Under the pieces are notes generated by a model. The model searched no databases. It was not told the DNA's origin and was given only the letters and a program-made list of their open reading frames with translations. A stretch of DNA of 64,000 bases, taken from contig NC_043742.1 in assembly GCF_004337985.1 (NCBI RefSeq), positions 3,148,176 to 3,212,175 on the forward strand, written 5' to 3'. Source of the DNA: Pyricularia pennisetigena (taxonomy: Eukaryota > Ascomycota > Sordariomycetes > Magnaporthales > Pyriculariaceae). The position numbers and the translations under genes were made by a program. Numbering within the stretch: the first letter of the stretch is position 1; each line of letters opens with the position of its first letter. Below are positions 1-10,955 of this stretch, piece by piece.

Positions 1-2045
1 TTTTGTTTTAATCGATAATTGCACGCATTTTGCAGTGTTAGGTCTACTAAGCTTTAAAAACTGTAAGTTCAACTAAAGTTAATATTATATACCATTATTT
101 AAAATAAAAATTAAATATAATGAAAAATTACAGATTTTACTTAATAGTTTAATATCTTTCCATATACAGTAGCTATTTAAACGCGGCCGGCATTCGAATA
201 ATCAACAAACTCCAGTTAATTCAACGCAAATTACTACATATTTTTATAATTTTTATTTGTTTTTTTATTTAAATATTTAATTATATACTATGGTTACACC
301 ATTTTCTTTTGCTATTATAATGCGAATATATTGTGTATACCCGCTATAAACGGTAAAATATCATAAACTATCCTTATATTAATAAAATAAATATCGGCGA
401 TATCGCAATATTAGGTATATTATTAATAATACCGTTATAAACGGCGAAATGCGACAGGATGTCCTCAGACTAGAACGAACGCGATCTTTTCGGCCAATGT
501 AATTGGTCGAAAAGCCATGTGGCTGAAAGGTATATGGAGCGCTCGGTCCCCATTGCGAAGCAGGGGGGTCTAGTCTAAGCACTGAGACTAATGTACCTGT
601 GGGTCCATCCAAAGAACGCTTTGGTTCAGGTTTGAGGACAATTTGTCGATTTTCGCCGTTTATAGCGGTATTTTTGGCATTTTTGCGACCGACACTCCTT
701 TATTATTCCACAACCACGCGAAATATTAAAAAAAGAAAATATTATTAAAAATAGCGTTTAGTATTGTTATTAGCAGCGATTTGGTTTATTTTTTTATTTG
801 CTATAACGGCCGAATTGGATACCATTTGCCCTTAATCCGTTCATGGCGGTATTGTTTTTTCGATTTTTTTAATATTATTTTCAATTTTTAACCAAATTCT
901 ATAGTTTTTGCACGTGGAGGGTCTTATATATATATATACCGTTATATTAAATTTTGGTTTATAAGCTGGACTATAAAAACCGTTCAATAAGCGGATAGCT
1001 AAAGTATACACATTTTTATATATAATTTATAATCGAAATTCGTTTATATTTCTACCAATTTTAGCGACTACAAAACCAAAACTACAGGGATTGGATGACG
1101 TATATTAAAAATCGTCCAAGTTAAATCCAATTTATGGTATTTATTTTAAAAAATCCTTTATATAGAAAAAAGCTAAATGTGTATTTTTTATCTATTTTTT
1201 CCTTAATTTAATTAACTTTATATTATTTTGTTTTGCAGCCAAATTCCATGCTTTTTGCACGTGGGGGGTGGTATTTATATATAGTCTAATATTACAATTT
1301 GGTATATATATCAAACTATATAAGCCGTTAAATAAGCGGATAGGTAATATGTATGTAATTTTATATATAATCTACAATCGAAACGCTTTTATATTTTTAC
1401 CAATTTTCACAATAAAAAAAACCAAAGTTTCAGGGATTAATATAAATATATAAAAAGACGTTAGAGTGAAATCTGATTTGTAATACCCGTTTATATTATC
1501 TTTTTATGAAAGGAAATGTTAAATTTTTGCTATTTTTCTATTTTTTGCTTTATTTAATTCAATAAAGCTTTTCAACATGAATTTAAATGACAATTATACA
1601 TAAACCTATAACAGAATGGATATATTAAATTTCCTTTTAATTTTAAAGTTATTTGCGTAAATTATTCAGCTTTTCGACACATTAACAAATAATATAAACG
1701 TATTAATAAAAACTTTGTTTTGAACGATAGTTGCATGCATTTTATAGTCCTAAGCTTGCTTGGTTATAAATATTCTTATTTGATTTTAACCAGTACTATA
1801 TATTATTATTCAAAATAATAATCAAATATAAAAATAAAAAACACAAGCTCTACTAAATATTTAAATATTTTTCCAAATACATTAGATATAAGGACGCGGT
1901 CTTCAATACCACAGTTCTTATATCCCAATAAATCCAACGCAGGTTATTTTATATTTTCATAATTTGTATTTAATATTTTATTCGAATATTTAATTGCATA
2001 CTGTGGTTAAACTGTTTTTTTTACTATTATATTTAAATATAATAT
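1..2045. repeat. Nested AT-rich tandem duplication
   Basis: Positions 1-335 align with 1,713-2,045 at a constant offset near 1,712 bases. Both copies share the opening TTTGTTTT, a TTGCAYGCATTTT block, a stretch ending AACGCGG/GACGCGG, and a TATTTAATTRYATACTRTGGTTA block. Inside this, about 870-1,200 aligns with 1,217-1,560 at an offset of 347; both have TTTTTGCACGTGG followed by an AAGCGGATAG block. The copies differ mainly by transitions, and the tract is strongly AT-rich, as expected of RIP acting on duplicated DNA. I see no credible gene; the short ORFs here are chance frames. It may be part of an old transposon or a subtelomere-type repeat. Confidence 0.7.
432..668. mobile_element. MITE with inverted repeats and TA target-site duplication
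   Basis: The ends are inverted repeats of about 39 bp (432-470 and 630-668), starting CCGYTATAAACGGCGAAA and matching at roughly 33 of 39 positions. They are flanked by TA at 430-431 and 669-670, the signature of Tc1/mariner/pogo-type insertion. The 237-bp element has no coding capacity. It contains a near-perfect palindrome at about 485-515 (CTTTTCGGCCAAT, GTA, then ATTGGTCGAAAAG) and a smaller hairpin AGCCATGTGGCT. Its first ~165 bp recur at 2,156-2,320 at about 94% identity, next to pogo-like transposase coding sequence. It is therefore probably an internally deleted derivative of that element (inference). Confidence 0.75.
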
Positions 2046-2155
2046 ATTAATTATACCGCTGTTCAATTGGTTGCGCGCATAAAAAATGCAATTAATTGCA
2101 TTTACGCACGGTCGTAGGGCGTTTATAAAGCCTGTTCAAAATATAATATATATAC

Positions 2156-2523
2156 CCGCTATAAACGGCGAAATACGACAAAATGTCCTCAGACTAGAAC
2201 GAGCGCGATCTTTTCGGCCAATGTAATTGGTCGAAAAGCCATGTGGCTGAAAGGTATATGGAGCGTTCGGTCCCCACTGCGAAGCAGGGGGGTTTAGTTC
2301 AAGCACTGAGACTAATACCTACTTTCATAAACTGATTTGAATATAAAATTATCACCGAACAAAAATACAACCGTTCTCAGGCTGTTCCGGTTTATTAACC
2401 TCTTCCTTATCAGTCAAAAGTTCCAAATTTTTTATATTATTTTCCTGCAATCCAATAATATTCTATTATTTAACCAAAAGCTCGTTTGGATCCGGAATTA
2501 CCTTTTTTTTTTAACCGGCCGTA
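2156..2523 (-). mobile_element. Pogo/Fot-like DNA transposon, 3' part
   Basis: This segment begins with a terminal inverted repeat (about 2,156-2,194, CCGCTATAAACGGCGAAA) shared with the MITE at 432-668. The terminal ~165 bp of the two elements are alike; similarity ends near 2,320. The next part (about 2,523 down to 2,340, minus strand) reads as the C-terminal tail of a DDE transposase: a basic run, then VIPDPNELLV, then an acidic Q/N-rich tail, with RIP-type stops. The coding sequence continues on the far side of the chromovirus at 9,707-9,920. The 5-bp duplication CCGTA at 2,519-2,523 and 9,702-9,706 marks the interruption. Assignment to pogo/Fot rests on the lysine-rich tail and TA/TIR structure; the catalytic core is absent. 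Confidence 0.6.
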
Positions 2524-2966
2524 TATTACGATCAAGGTATCGGGTAACCTGTTCTTAGGGTAAAGTACAGTGGGTTAAAGCAACTAAGCGTTTGGATTGG
2601 GTAACTGGGGTTCCTTAATAACTGGGGTAAAATTATAATCGATTCCTGGGTAAATAATAAATTAATTGCTGTTAAACAATCCTAAACTAAATTTTATTTA
2701 TATGGTAATAAACGTATCTTTAAATAATCCATTGTCCTGGGTGTATTATATTTAATATATCCCATAGCCCGCATATTATTTGTTTTATTATAATTAATAT
2801 ATAATATATTAATTATATCGTTTTTTTGGCGGTTACGTGGGGTTACGTAATTTTTTATATAATTGTATTTCCTATCGGTCGGTGTTTTTTCTGGTCGAAT
2901 ATCGTTAAAAAGGGTGTAACCCCGCCTAACCTTATTGGTACCGACCCATTTTATTTGGTCGTAATA
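2524..2966 (-). repeat. 3' LTR of the chromovirus
   Basis: This is a 443-bp direct repeat of 9,259-9,701. Both copies share GGCGGTYACGTGGGGTTACGT, GGTGTAACCCCGCCTA and GGTACCGACCCAT blocks. The differences I compared are almost all C/T or G/A transitions, and each copy has mutations the other lacks, so both were hit after insertion. Confidence 0.9.
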
Positions 2967-3814
2967 TTAGGTTTCCTTTTCCTTAACCAAATCCCTTTGG
3001 TTTTTAAGTAATTTTTATTCCCCTAATTTTTGTTTTTGTTTTTATTTTTTTTTTTTACTAATTTTTTTTGTTAAATCCAATCGCGTTATTAAAATTCGTG
3101 GTCGCACGTCCAACGCTCGTTGCAACGATTTGTTTTTTATGCTTTTTTTTTCGGCGGTCGAAATGTTTTTTTATTTTATTTGCGAATCGCAGGGGATCGC
3201 GAAATACGTTGTATCGTTTCGGAATTCCTTTCGTTATATCGAATATATTTGTCTGGGTCGTTCGCGAGACGATATTATGGGTATTTCCCGAAAATAGCTG
3301 TATAGGATCGCGGCCCAATATTTAAAATTTAAATTTAAATTGGAAGCGGCGGAGGAAAAAGTTTTTCGATTGCGTAAATAAAAAAAATATGGTTTTAAAA
3401 AAATAATAAAAGCGGTTCGTCGTAGTATCGACAATTTGGAGGAATTGGATCGAATCGAACGTAAAAAAGTAAAATAAAAGGAACGGCGGCGATCGGCCGA
3501 AATTTTTCCTAAAATATTTTTGGAAGCGTTTTTTCCGGATTCCAATTTTGCCTGGGATTCGTTTTTCCTAATGGGTTTTTTAAATCCTTTTTTATTGGAT
3601 AAAATAAATATTTTTACGCAATATTCGGTCGGTAAATTGTTTATTTATATATTCCGGTCTATAGTATATATTAATCGTTTTTTTATAAATTCGTTTAATC
3701 GTGTAATTTCGAATTTTGGTCGATTTTTAGCTTTTGGTAATAGTAAATAATATTTTTTTAGGTCGTCCTTTTTTTTTGGTTAATTTGTTCGCAAATCCAA
3801 TTTTTAATAATATT

Positions 3815-3960
3815 GGCAGAATAATTCCTGGCAGTTTTGGAGGTAATTAAAGAGTTCCTAAATGTTTTTTTCGTATTTATAATTTTCCCATTTAATAAAA
3901 TATTTTGTTTTACCGTAATTGCGTTTATAGTCCAGTATTCGTTCGACGTCGTACGTCTTT
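3815..3960 (-). pseudogene. Chromodomain relic of the chromovirus polyprotein
   Basis: Read on the minus strand, this part contains VERILDYKRNYGKTKYFIKW followed by a residual NYKYEKN and an LFNYLQNCQE tail. This is the pattern of the retroelement chromodomain, which in family members directs integration to heterochromatin marked by H3K9 methylation. A stop replaces the conserved Trp before the last helix, as expected for TGG to TAG/TGA under RIP. It lies at the C-terminal end of pol, downstream of integrase. The stretch from here to the LTR (2,967-3,814) holds no other domain I can name. Confidence 0.75.
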
Positions 3961-4199
3961 TTACGTCGATTTCGATAGTATTTTATATATTGGTACCGGG
4001 TGGTGCTAATTTTAATAATAATACGTGGAACGTTGGGTGGACTTTTATAATTCCTGGTAATAATAATTTATAATTGGTGTCGCTAATTTTGTTATCGATT
4101 TAAAAAAATCCAAATTTCCTAAAATTAAATTTGTTATTTAATTGTTATATTTTAATATTGCGTTAAATAAAATAAACGTTAATTTTTTTTTAAAAGGAT

Positions 4200-5000
4200 A
4201 GTTCCTTTATCCGATACTGGTTAGCGTATTTGGCTATTTCTTTTCGTACTAATTCCAATTCCTATTGGAGTTTTTGGTGGAATTTTCGTAATTCGTTTAT
4301 TTGTTTGTCGGTTCGTGGGGCCGTAATTGTGGTTTTTGGTTTTCCATATACCGTAGGGTTAAATCCGTAATTAATATAAAACGGGGTTATTTTAGTATTT
4401 TTACTTTTTAAACTATTATATATAAATTGTGCTATAAGTAATAACCGTACCCAATTATCCTATTTATAGTTTATATAGCATTTTAAATATTGTTTTAATA
4501 TTTGATTTGCTCGTTTTATTTATCCGTTTGTTTGTAAATGGAATATTGTAAATAATTTATAATCGGTTCCTAGTTATTTTATTAAAAATCTCCAGAATTT
4601 TAATGTAAAAAATTTATTTTTATCCGTAATAATGCTTTTTGGAAATCCGTGGTTGCTAACAATTATTCGTAAAAGTGTGTAAACGATTTTTTCGGCGTTA
4701 TTACTTTTTTTATAAAGTAGGAAATAGGCGTATTTAATAAATTTATCCATTATAATTAATATATTATTGTATTTAATTTTGATAAATAGTTTTTCGGAAA
4801 GTGGTAATTTGACGATAAAATGTATTATAATGGTTTACCAGGCCTTATTAGGGGTTGGTAAAAGTTGTAAGAACCCGTAAAATTTGTATTTGGCGGATTT
4901 GCTTTTTGCGCAAAATTCGCAATTTTTAATGGTTTTTCGTACTTTTTGTCGTGTTTTTTTTGAAATTATAGTGCTGTTTTAACCGTTTCCATATTGTGGA
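4200..5000 (-). pseudogene. Integrase relic of the chromovirus
   Basis: The minus-strand translation shows the zinc-binding end CEFCAKSKSAKYKFYG (about 4,870-4,925), then LQLLPTPNKAW with a stop where the next aromatic is expected. It continues into KYNNILIIMDKFIKYAYFL (about 4,725-4,785). This matches the HHCC-to-catalytic-core transition of Ty3/gypsy integrases. The frame is broken throughout, so the enzyme is dead. Confidence 0.8.
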
Positions 5001-6420
5001 AATTTTTTAATATCCGTAAATTTTATTTTCGTGGATTTTCCGTATTTTTTTGGTATAATTACCGTGTTAATCGTTATAAAATTTCGGTAAATTAGTAAAA
5101 GGTTTCCGTTATCGTTTACCGTAAAAATTTCCGTATTTCCTCGGGTATTATGCTTTTATAATTTGGTTTTTTGCTAAAAACGTCGGCCCCACTATTTTTT
5201 ATTCCTTTTCGGTAAATAATTTCAAAATGGAATTTTAATAGGAATTTTGCCTATTTAATTTGTCGTTTATTTAACATTTTATTGGTAGTAAAATGGGTTA
5301 GGTTTTTATAATCCGTATAAATTAATATTTCGTATTTAATTCCGGATAATTGTGGTTTTCATTTTTCAAATGTTCGGATAATAATTATAAATTGTTTATC
5401 GTGGATTTGGTAATTAAATTCTTATTTATATAATTTTTGTAAAAAAAAAGCGCAAAAGTGCAAGCGTTTTTTTTATTTCGTTGGTTAAATTGTCCTCCGA
5501 TTACATAATCGGATACGTCGGTTTCGATTTCGAAAAATTTCGTTGGGTTTAATATTTTGAAAATCGGTTTTTATATTACTGCATTTCGTAATTGTTTGAA
5601 AATTTGTTATATTTATTCCGTTTATTGGAATTTTAAATCCTTTTTAATTATATTGGTTAATAAGGTGGCGATCGCGCCGTAACCCTTAATAAATTTTTTG
5701 TAAAAGTTTACAAATCCCAAAAATGCCCGAACGTTTTTTACGTTTTATAATTGAGGTTATTTTTTTACTGTTTGGATTTTTGATCTTTCCAACCTGATTT
5801 TTCCAGGGGCGATAATATATTTTAGGATATTAATTTTTTTACTGTAAAAAATGCATTTTTCGGGTTTAATTAAGAATTTAGCGTTTTATAACTTTTATAA
5901 AACTGTGTAAACGTGTTTTTTATATTTTTCCAACGTTTTGGAAATAATAAGGATATCGTCCAGGTAAATAACGATAAAAATATTTAAATATTCCCTAAAA
6001 ATATGGCTAATTATGGTTTAAAAGGTTGCGGGGGCGTTGGTAAAACCGAAAAGCATTACCAGGTATTCGTAATATTTTCGTTTGGTGCGAAATACTGTTT
6101 TCCATTCCTCGCTTTCCTTTATACGGATTAAATTATATATTTTTTAAGGTTTAATATCCCAAACCATTATATTTAGTAAAATATGTTTCGAAATTCTCCT
6201 ATTAATGGGAGCGGGTAGCAATTTTTTATTGTAATATCGTTTAATTATTTGTAATCCACGTATAATCGTAATTTTCCGTCTTTTTTGGTACGAAAAGGAT
6301 TGGGTATCCTACTGGTAATATTAATAATTTAATATTACCTTTTTTAAGGTTTTTTGCGAAATATTCGTTTAAAACCTCCATTTATGTCGGATTTAGACCG
6401 TATATTTTGTGGAATTTTGG
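5000..6420 (-). pseudogene. Reverse transcriptase and RNase H relic of the chromovirus
   Basis: On the minus strand, 6,078-6,128 encodes [16 protein letters not shown], followed by [17 protein letters not shown] (conserved LVMPFGLTNAP region). The catalytic YLDDI box lies at about 5,950-5,967. These are reverse transcriptase motifs of Ty3/gypsy elements. The RNase H region should follow at about 5,000-5,600 but is too decayed to define residues. Stops and shifts interrupt the frame. Confidence 0.85.
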
Positions 6421-8276
6421 TTGGGTTTTTTTTTTCATAATATTTCGTAATCGAACGGACTGTGCTCGGGTAATCCTATTTCGAATTTTTGGCTAAATAG
6501 TCGTATATAATTTTGATATTTTTTTGGGATTTTGCCGTTTTTGGTCTATTTTTTCGTAATTTATATTATATGGTTGGATCGGTTTTAACCTATAAATAGT
6601 CGCTTTTTTCCGATATTGGCTCCGGGGTTGGTCGTCCTTCCTATAAATACGCCATTTGCTTTATTTAATTTTTCCGTATTTTATATTTCCTATATAAACC
6701 CTGCTATGCTGGAGGTCGTTTAATAATTAGGTATTTTTCCCATTAAATTTGGCCTATAATCCAATTTAGCCGGGGGTTGCTCCTTTTAAACCAGGGAATT
6801 CCTAAAATTATATTTTTATTTTTTATTTCCGTAATATCCAAAATAATTCATTCCTTTTATTTATAATTTTCCATTTAAAAATGTACGGTTTTTGTTTCGA
6901 TAATGCCGTTCCCGTATAAAATTCCTTTTTTTCGGTTTATAGTCGATATAGTTTTTTTTTGTTACCAAAGTATTCGTCGTTTTTTCACGATTTTTGGAAA
7001 AATGTAACTGCTTTATACTCCGCTATTAAGGAGCGTTTATATAGGTTTTCCATTAAATCGTATATTTAGGAATATATATTCGTATGCTGCTTTCGTGGTT
7101 TGCGTGGCGTTTAAGGTTCTTTATTCCGCTTTTATTACTACCGTTTAGTGCTTTATACCGTTTAATTATTTTAGTTTTTTGGTTTACTGGGCTCGCGTCG
7201 TGGGTTTTTATTTTTTTTATTTCGGGGCGTATAATTGTTTTTAATTTTGATTTTATTAAATCGGTGCCCTGTTGGTGCAGGCGTTTTTCGTGCGTTTGTG
7301 GGTATTTCGTTGTTTTTAACGTTGGGGTTCCACACGATTCTGGTTATAGGTGCGGGTCCTGGTTATCGTAATTTCGTTTCGTACTATACCTATATTTTGG
7401 TTAATATATGTATTTTGCAAATATTTCGGGTATATTCGTATTATGGGAATTGTTTTTAATTGTAATATACCATAGGGTAATCGTTATAAAAAATGAAAAT
7501 TACCGCTGGTTCGGTATTAAATTTTATTTTAATTTCCCAATTGGGTAATTTAGTAGTGGTATATAATTCGTGGATATTTATTATTTTGCGTCGTTATGGA
7601 AAAAAATCGTGGACTATTTTTCTGCTAAAATGCAGTCCGCAGTTGTTTTTAAAACATTTTACCCAAAAGTTTTTTATATATTTGGGATATTTGGTATTTA
7701 AAATTGGGTAGTTTCCGAAGGTTGGATTAATTAGTTTTATAGGGTTTTATATTTATACTTGAAATAATATTCCGGGAAATTGCACGGATTGGTCGTTTCG
7801 GTATAAATCGATAAGTTTTTTTCTATATATATAAGGCTTATCTTCCTTTGCTACATTATATAGGTTTGAAAATATAATTTTTTTTCGCTAAATTCGTTTT
7901 TTAATTCGTTATTAAATTCGTCCGTTGGGGTTTGTTAGATTATCCGGATGCGGTGGGTTTATCCCAATGGTTTTAATTTTAATTTTTCTAAAATATTTAA
8001 TTCCGTAAATTCGGGTAATTTGGCGTTTTATTTACGTAATTGTGCCGGTGGTTTGGTTTTAATAAATACGCGGTTTCCTACTGCTAGGGTCCGAATGCTT
8101 TTAAATTTTTATAAATACCATTTTACGTCCATTTTTACGCTATTATGGGTTATATAATTATCGTCGTAATATACGGTCCAATTTATTAAATTATATTAAT
8201 CCGGTTATATTTGTTAATGGGTGGTGGTATTTGATTTTCGTAGTTTTTTGGAATCCAGGTATAGGTCCGGAATATT

Positions 8277-8468
8277 TTAGGGATAAAATTTGGTTATATA
8301 TTTTAATTTATCGCATTTAAAACATTTACCATTTTTGGGATTTTTGCGAAATTTTTTATATTGGGTCGCGTTAAAGTCCATAAATCCGTTATATATTCCG
8401 TAGGAAATATTATATTGGCGAAACGGTTTAAGGTATTGGTATTTGCGTCCCGTATTAATTTGTCGCAA
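8277..8468 (-). pseudogene. Gag zinc-knuckle relic of the chromovirus
   Basis: The minus-strand frame ends with CFKCDKLKYITKFY, which fits the CX2CX4HX4C zinc knuckle of gag except that both the His and the last Cys are Tyr. His-to-Tyr (CAY to TAY) and Cys-to-Tyr (TGY to TAY) each need one C-to-T or G-to-A change, so RIP explains the loss of two metal ligands. The rest of gag (about 8,470-9,200) is unrecognisable. Confidence 0.65.
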
Positions 8469-9258
8469 AACTGGTCCCTATACGTTGCGTTTTTCGCGTC
8501 GTTCCAATTTTCGCTCGTAAAATCGGTTCTCGATTTTAATTATTAGTTTTACGTATTCGGTTAAGGTGTCGGGTTATTTTTTTTAATAAATTTGTTTTTA
8601 ATTTTTTTTCAAATCCCGTATAAAAACGTGCTATTAGGGTTTCGGGGCCCCATAATAATTTAGCGGTAATTTATCGAAATTTACTGGTATATTTGGATAC
8701 CGATTTAATTTGGGTAAAACGCACCAATTTACGTTCCGCCGTACGTTTTTCGTTTGGGTTACCGAATATTCCCTTAAAACATTTTTCGAAATTCTTATAA
8801 TCGTCGAAAATGCGGTTGGTTTTAATTTTACGGTTTTTTTTAACGTGGTTTAAATAATTTCGTCAAATTGGTTCGAATTAAGCAAACGCATCGCCCTTTA
8901 ATAACGAGGCTACGTAAATAACCTTTTTTACGTTATTTTCGAAATTATTTTCGTTAAAGTGAAAATAAACCCGGGTTCCTGTAAAAAATCCCTATAAAGT
9001 ACCTGGGGTGCCATTATAGGGTAATAGTAAAAGGTATTTAATATAATTTTTATTGGTTCGATTAATTTATTCGGTTATTCGTTCCTGGAATTGTCGATTT
9101 TTTGTTCAAAGCGTCGCAACTATTTAACGCAAAACGTTAACGTTGGCCGGAGCGTTAATGGTAAAAAGGGTTTAAAGGGTGGTTTTATTAAAAAATATTA
9201 TTTCAGCGATATTATTCGGTATATTTTAAAGCAAAATATTAAATAAAAGCAATTATAA

Positions 9259-9701
9259 TATTACGATTAAAATATCGGGTAACCTGTTTTTAAGGTAAAG
9301 TATAATGTGTTAAAACAATTAAACGTTTGGATTAGGTAATTGGGGTTTTTTAATAATTCGGGCGAAATTATAATTAATTCCTGGGTAAATAATAAATTAA
9401 TTATTGCTAAACAATTTTAAGCTAAATTTTATTTATATGGTAATAAGCGTGTCCTTAAATAGTCCGTTGTTTTGGGTATAATATGTATAATATATCCTAT
9501 AACCCGCATATTATTTGTTCTGCTATAACTAATATGTGATATATTAATTATATCGTTTTTTTGGCGGTCACGTGGGGTTACGTGATTTTTTATGTAATTC
9601 TGTTTCCTGTCGGTCGGTGTTTTTTCTGGTCGAGTGTCGTTAGGAGGGGTGTAACCCCGCCTAGCCTCATTGGTACCGACCCATCTTGTCTGGTCGTAAC
9701 A
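9259..9701 (-). repeat. 5' LTR of the chromovirus
   Basis: This is a 443-bp copy of 2,524-2,966, ending TCGTAACA immediately before the CCGTA duplication at 9,702-9,706. Because the element is on the minus strand, this right-hand copy is its promoter-bearing 5' LTR. Confidence 0.9.
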
Positions 9702-9920
9702 CCGTATTACCTCCAAATGTGTTTCCAATAAATTTATTTTTTGCTGGGCGTTAACCAAAAATATATTTTTGGCTTCGAAGCTTTTTTTGGATTTTTGCAA
9801 ATAAAAAACGTAAAATAGCGTTGGTTTTATTGGATTGGGAAGATCTTTGCAATTAAAATCGAATATTTCGGGTCGTTTTAAGGGTTTTCCGAATAAGTAA
9901 AAACGGGTCGTTGATTTTTT
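9702..9920 (-). mobile_element. Pogo/Fot-like transposase, part upstream of the chromovirus insertion
   Basis: Read on minus, 9,910 to 9,707 gives a continuous alpha-helical, Lys/Gln-rich sequence with KKSFEAKNIFLVNAQQKI and NLLETHLEVI. This resembles the C-terminal coiled region of fungal pogo-like transposases. If the chromovirus and one CCGTA copy are ignored, the frame passes directly into RPVKKK on the far side (2,523 downward). The transposon ends abruptly near 9,920, where base composition switches from RIP-type AT-rich to ordinary, so the DDE catalytic part is missing. Confidence 0.55.
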
Positions 9921-10955
9921 GGGTTAGGCTTTATAGACAGAGTGAGCGAATATAGGGAAATTACAGCAATCGAAATTCCGAAATGAAATAAAATGAATTA
10001 CGAGACACAATAAATAAATAATAATAGTACCAATTGAATATCCCCTCCCAAAATACCAGCTAAATAACCATCCCATTCTCATTCCGGAATTAGGGTATGG
10101 GCGTAGCCTATGACACCAAAGCGCAACGGAGGTGTTCAATAATGTAGTGTAAAAGTATTAAAGATTAAGTGAAGGTGACGACAACAAGGTCAGGGATAAC
10201 CTCATTGACGGGAGTTATTAGAGGTGGGACATATAAACAATAGCCGAACTAAAGTAGACAAACAGTGGTACCACTTCACCCAATAAAACCACATTCATAG
10301 CCAAACTAAACCAGCCAACTTAGCCAACAAAGCCACACTTAAAATCCGACCTACTGCCAAGAGATTTTACATAAAAATTCCAAAACAGTGCGAAAAATTG
10401 AGTTTTGGTCACTTTCTATACGGAATACAGGCCCGGAAGGCTAGGCGGAGCCTTGTAACGAAGTTTCTTCAACCCCGTAAAAGGTCAGCGACCGTTTTTC
10501 CTATAGTTTACTTTACGGGCTTAACATAGGTCGTAAGTCGGAAATAGCAGCCTAATTTATTAGGCTTCCACCACAGATACAACCCTTATTAAACACTTCA
10601 GTACCCAATAGGCATATAGTCACGGGAGGTAAAACAATACCTCACGTAAAGGGCTAACCGAGTTTACAAGAAGCCCCACATTGTGGCCAGGGCCACAATT
10701 ACCACCAATTTAAAATATAAGGGAAGGGAATCCCCTGTTAAAAAGCTGTTTGGATGGTTCCATACTATTACCCTTTTTCCCGAAAGGTAATGGAAAATGT
10801 CCATTGGAATTGCACTCCGCTGCGCTGCGCTTATTTTACATTACCGGGTGTAAATATTTAAACTTGTATCTCATTGCGGGCTGGACGCCCTCCATTCTCC
10901 GTCATAACTGGGGAAAAGGCTGACCAAAGTCGGGTTTAATAAAATATTACATAAG
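9921..10955. other. Spacer at the edge of the transposon nest
   Basis: Composition returns to normal here without the dense TA-rich RIP signature. There is a small repeat AGCCAAACT/AGCCAACTT/AGCCAACAAAGCC near 10,300-10,335. I see no gene; the 71-codon minus frame at 9,924-10,139 lacks family features. Confidence 0.4.

Larger units (their letters stand above)
2524..9701 (-). mobile_element. Ty3/gypsy chromovirus LTR retrotransposon, RIP-inactivated
   Basis: This is a structurally complete 7,178-bp element on the minus strand, bounded by two 443-bp LTRs with inverted ends TGTTACGA...TCGTAACA (RIP-altered to TATTACGA/TCGTAATA in places). It is flanked by the 5-bp target duplication CCGTA (2,519-2,523; 9,702-9,706). 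Minus-strand fragments appear in gag-pol order: a gag zinc knuckle near 8,300, reverse transcriptase near 5,950-6,130, integrase near 4,725-4,925 and a chromodomain near 3,815-3,960. That order with a C-terminal chromodomain defines a chromovirus (MAGGY/Pyret type). No long frame survives; Trp-to-stop and C/G-to-T/A changes are widespread. A polypurine stretch (GGAAAAGGAAA on minus) lies just inside the left, 3' LTR. I could not recognise a primer-binding site. Confidence 0.9.

Noticed and set aside
3058..3325. Overlapping ORFs on both strands, 85-86 codons
   Set aside because: They lie inside the chromovirus 3' region; composition is that of AT-rich decay and no motif is present.
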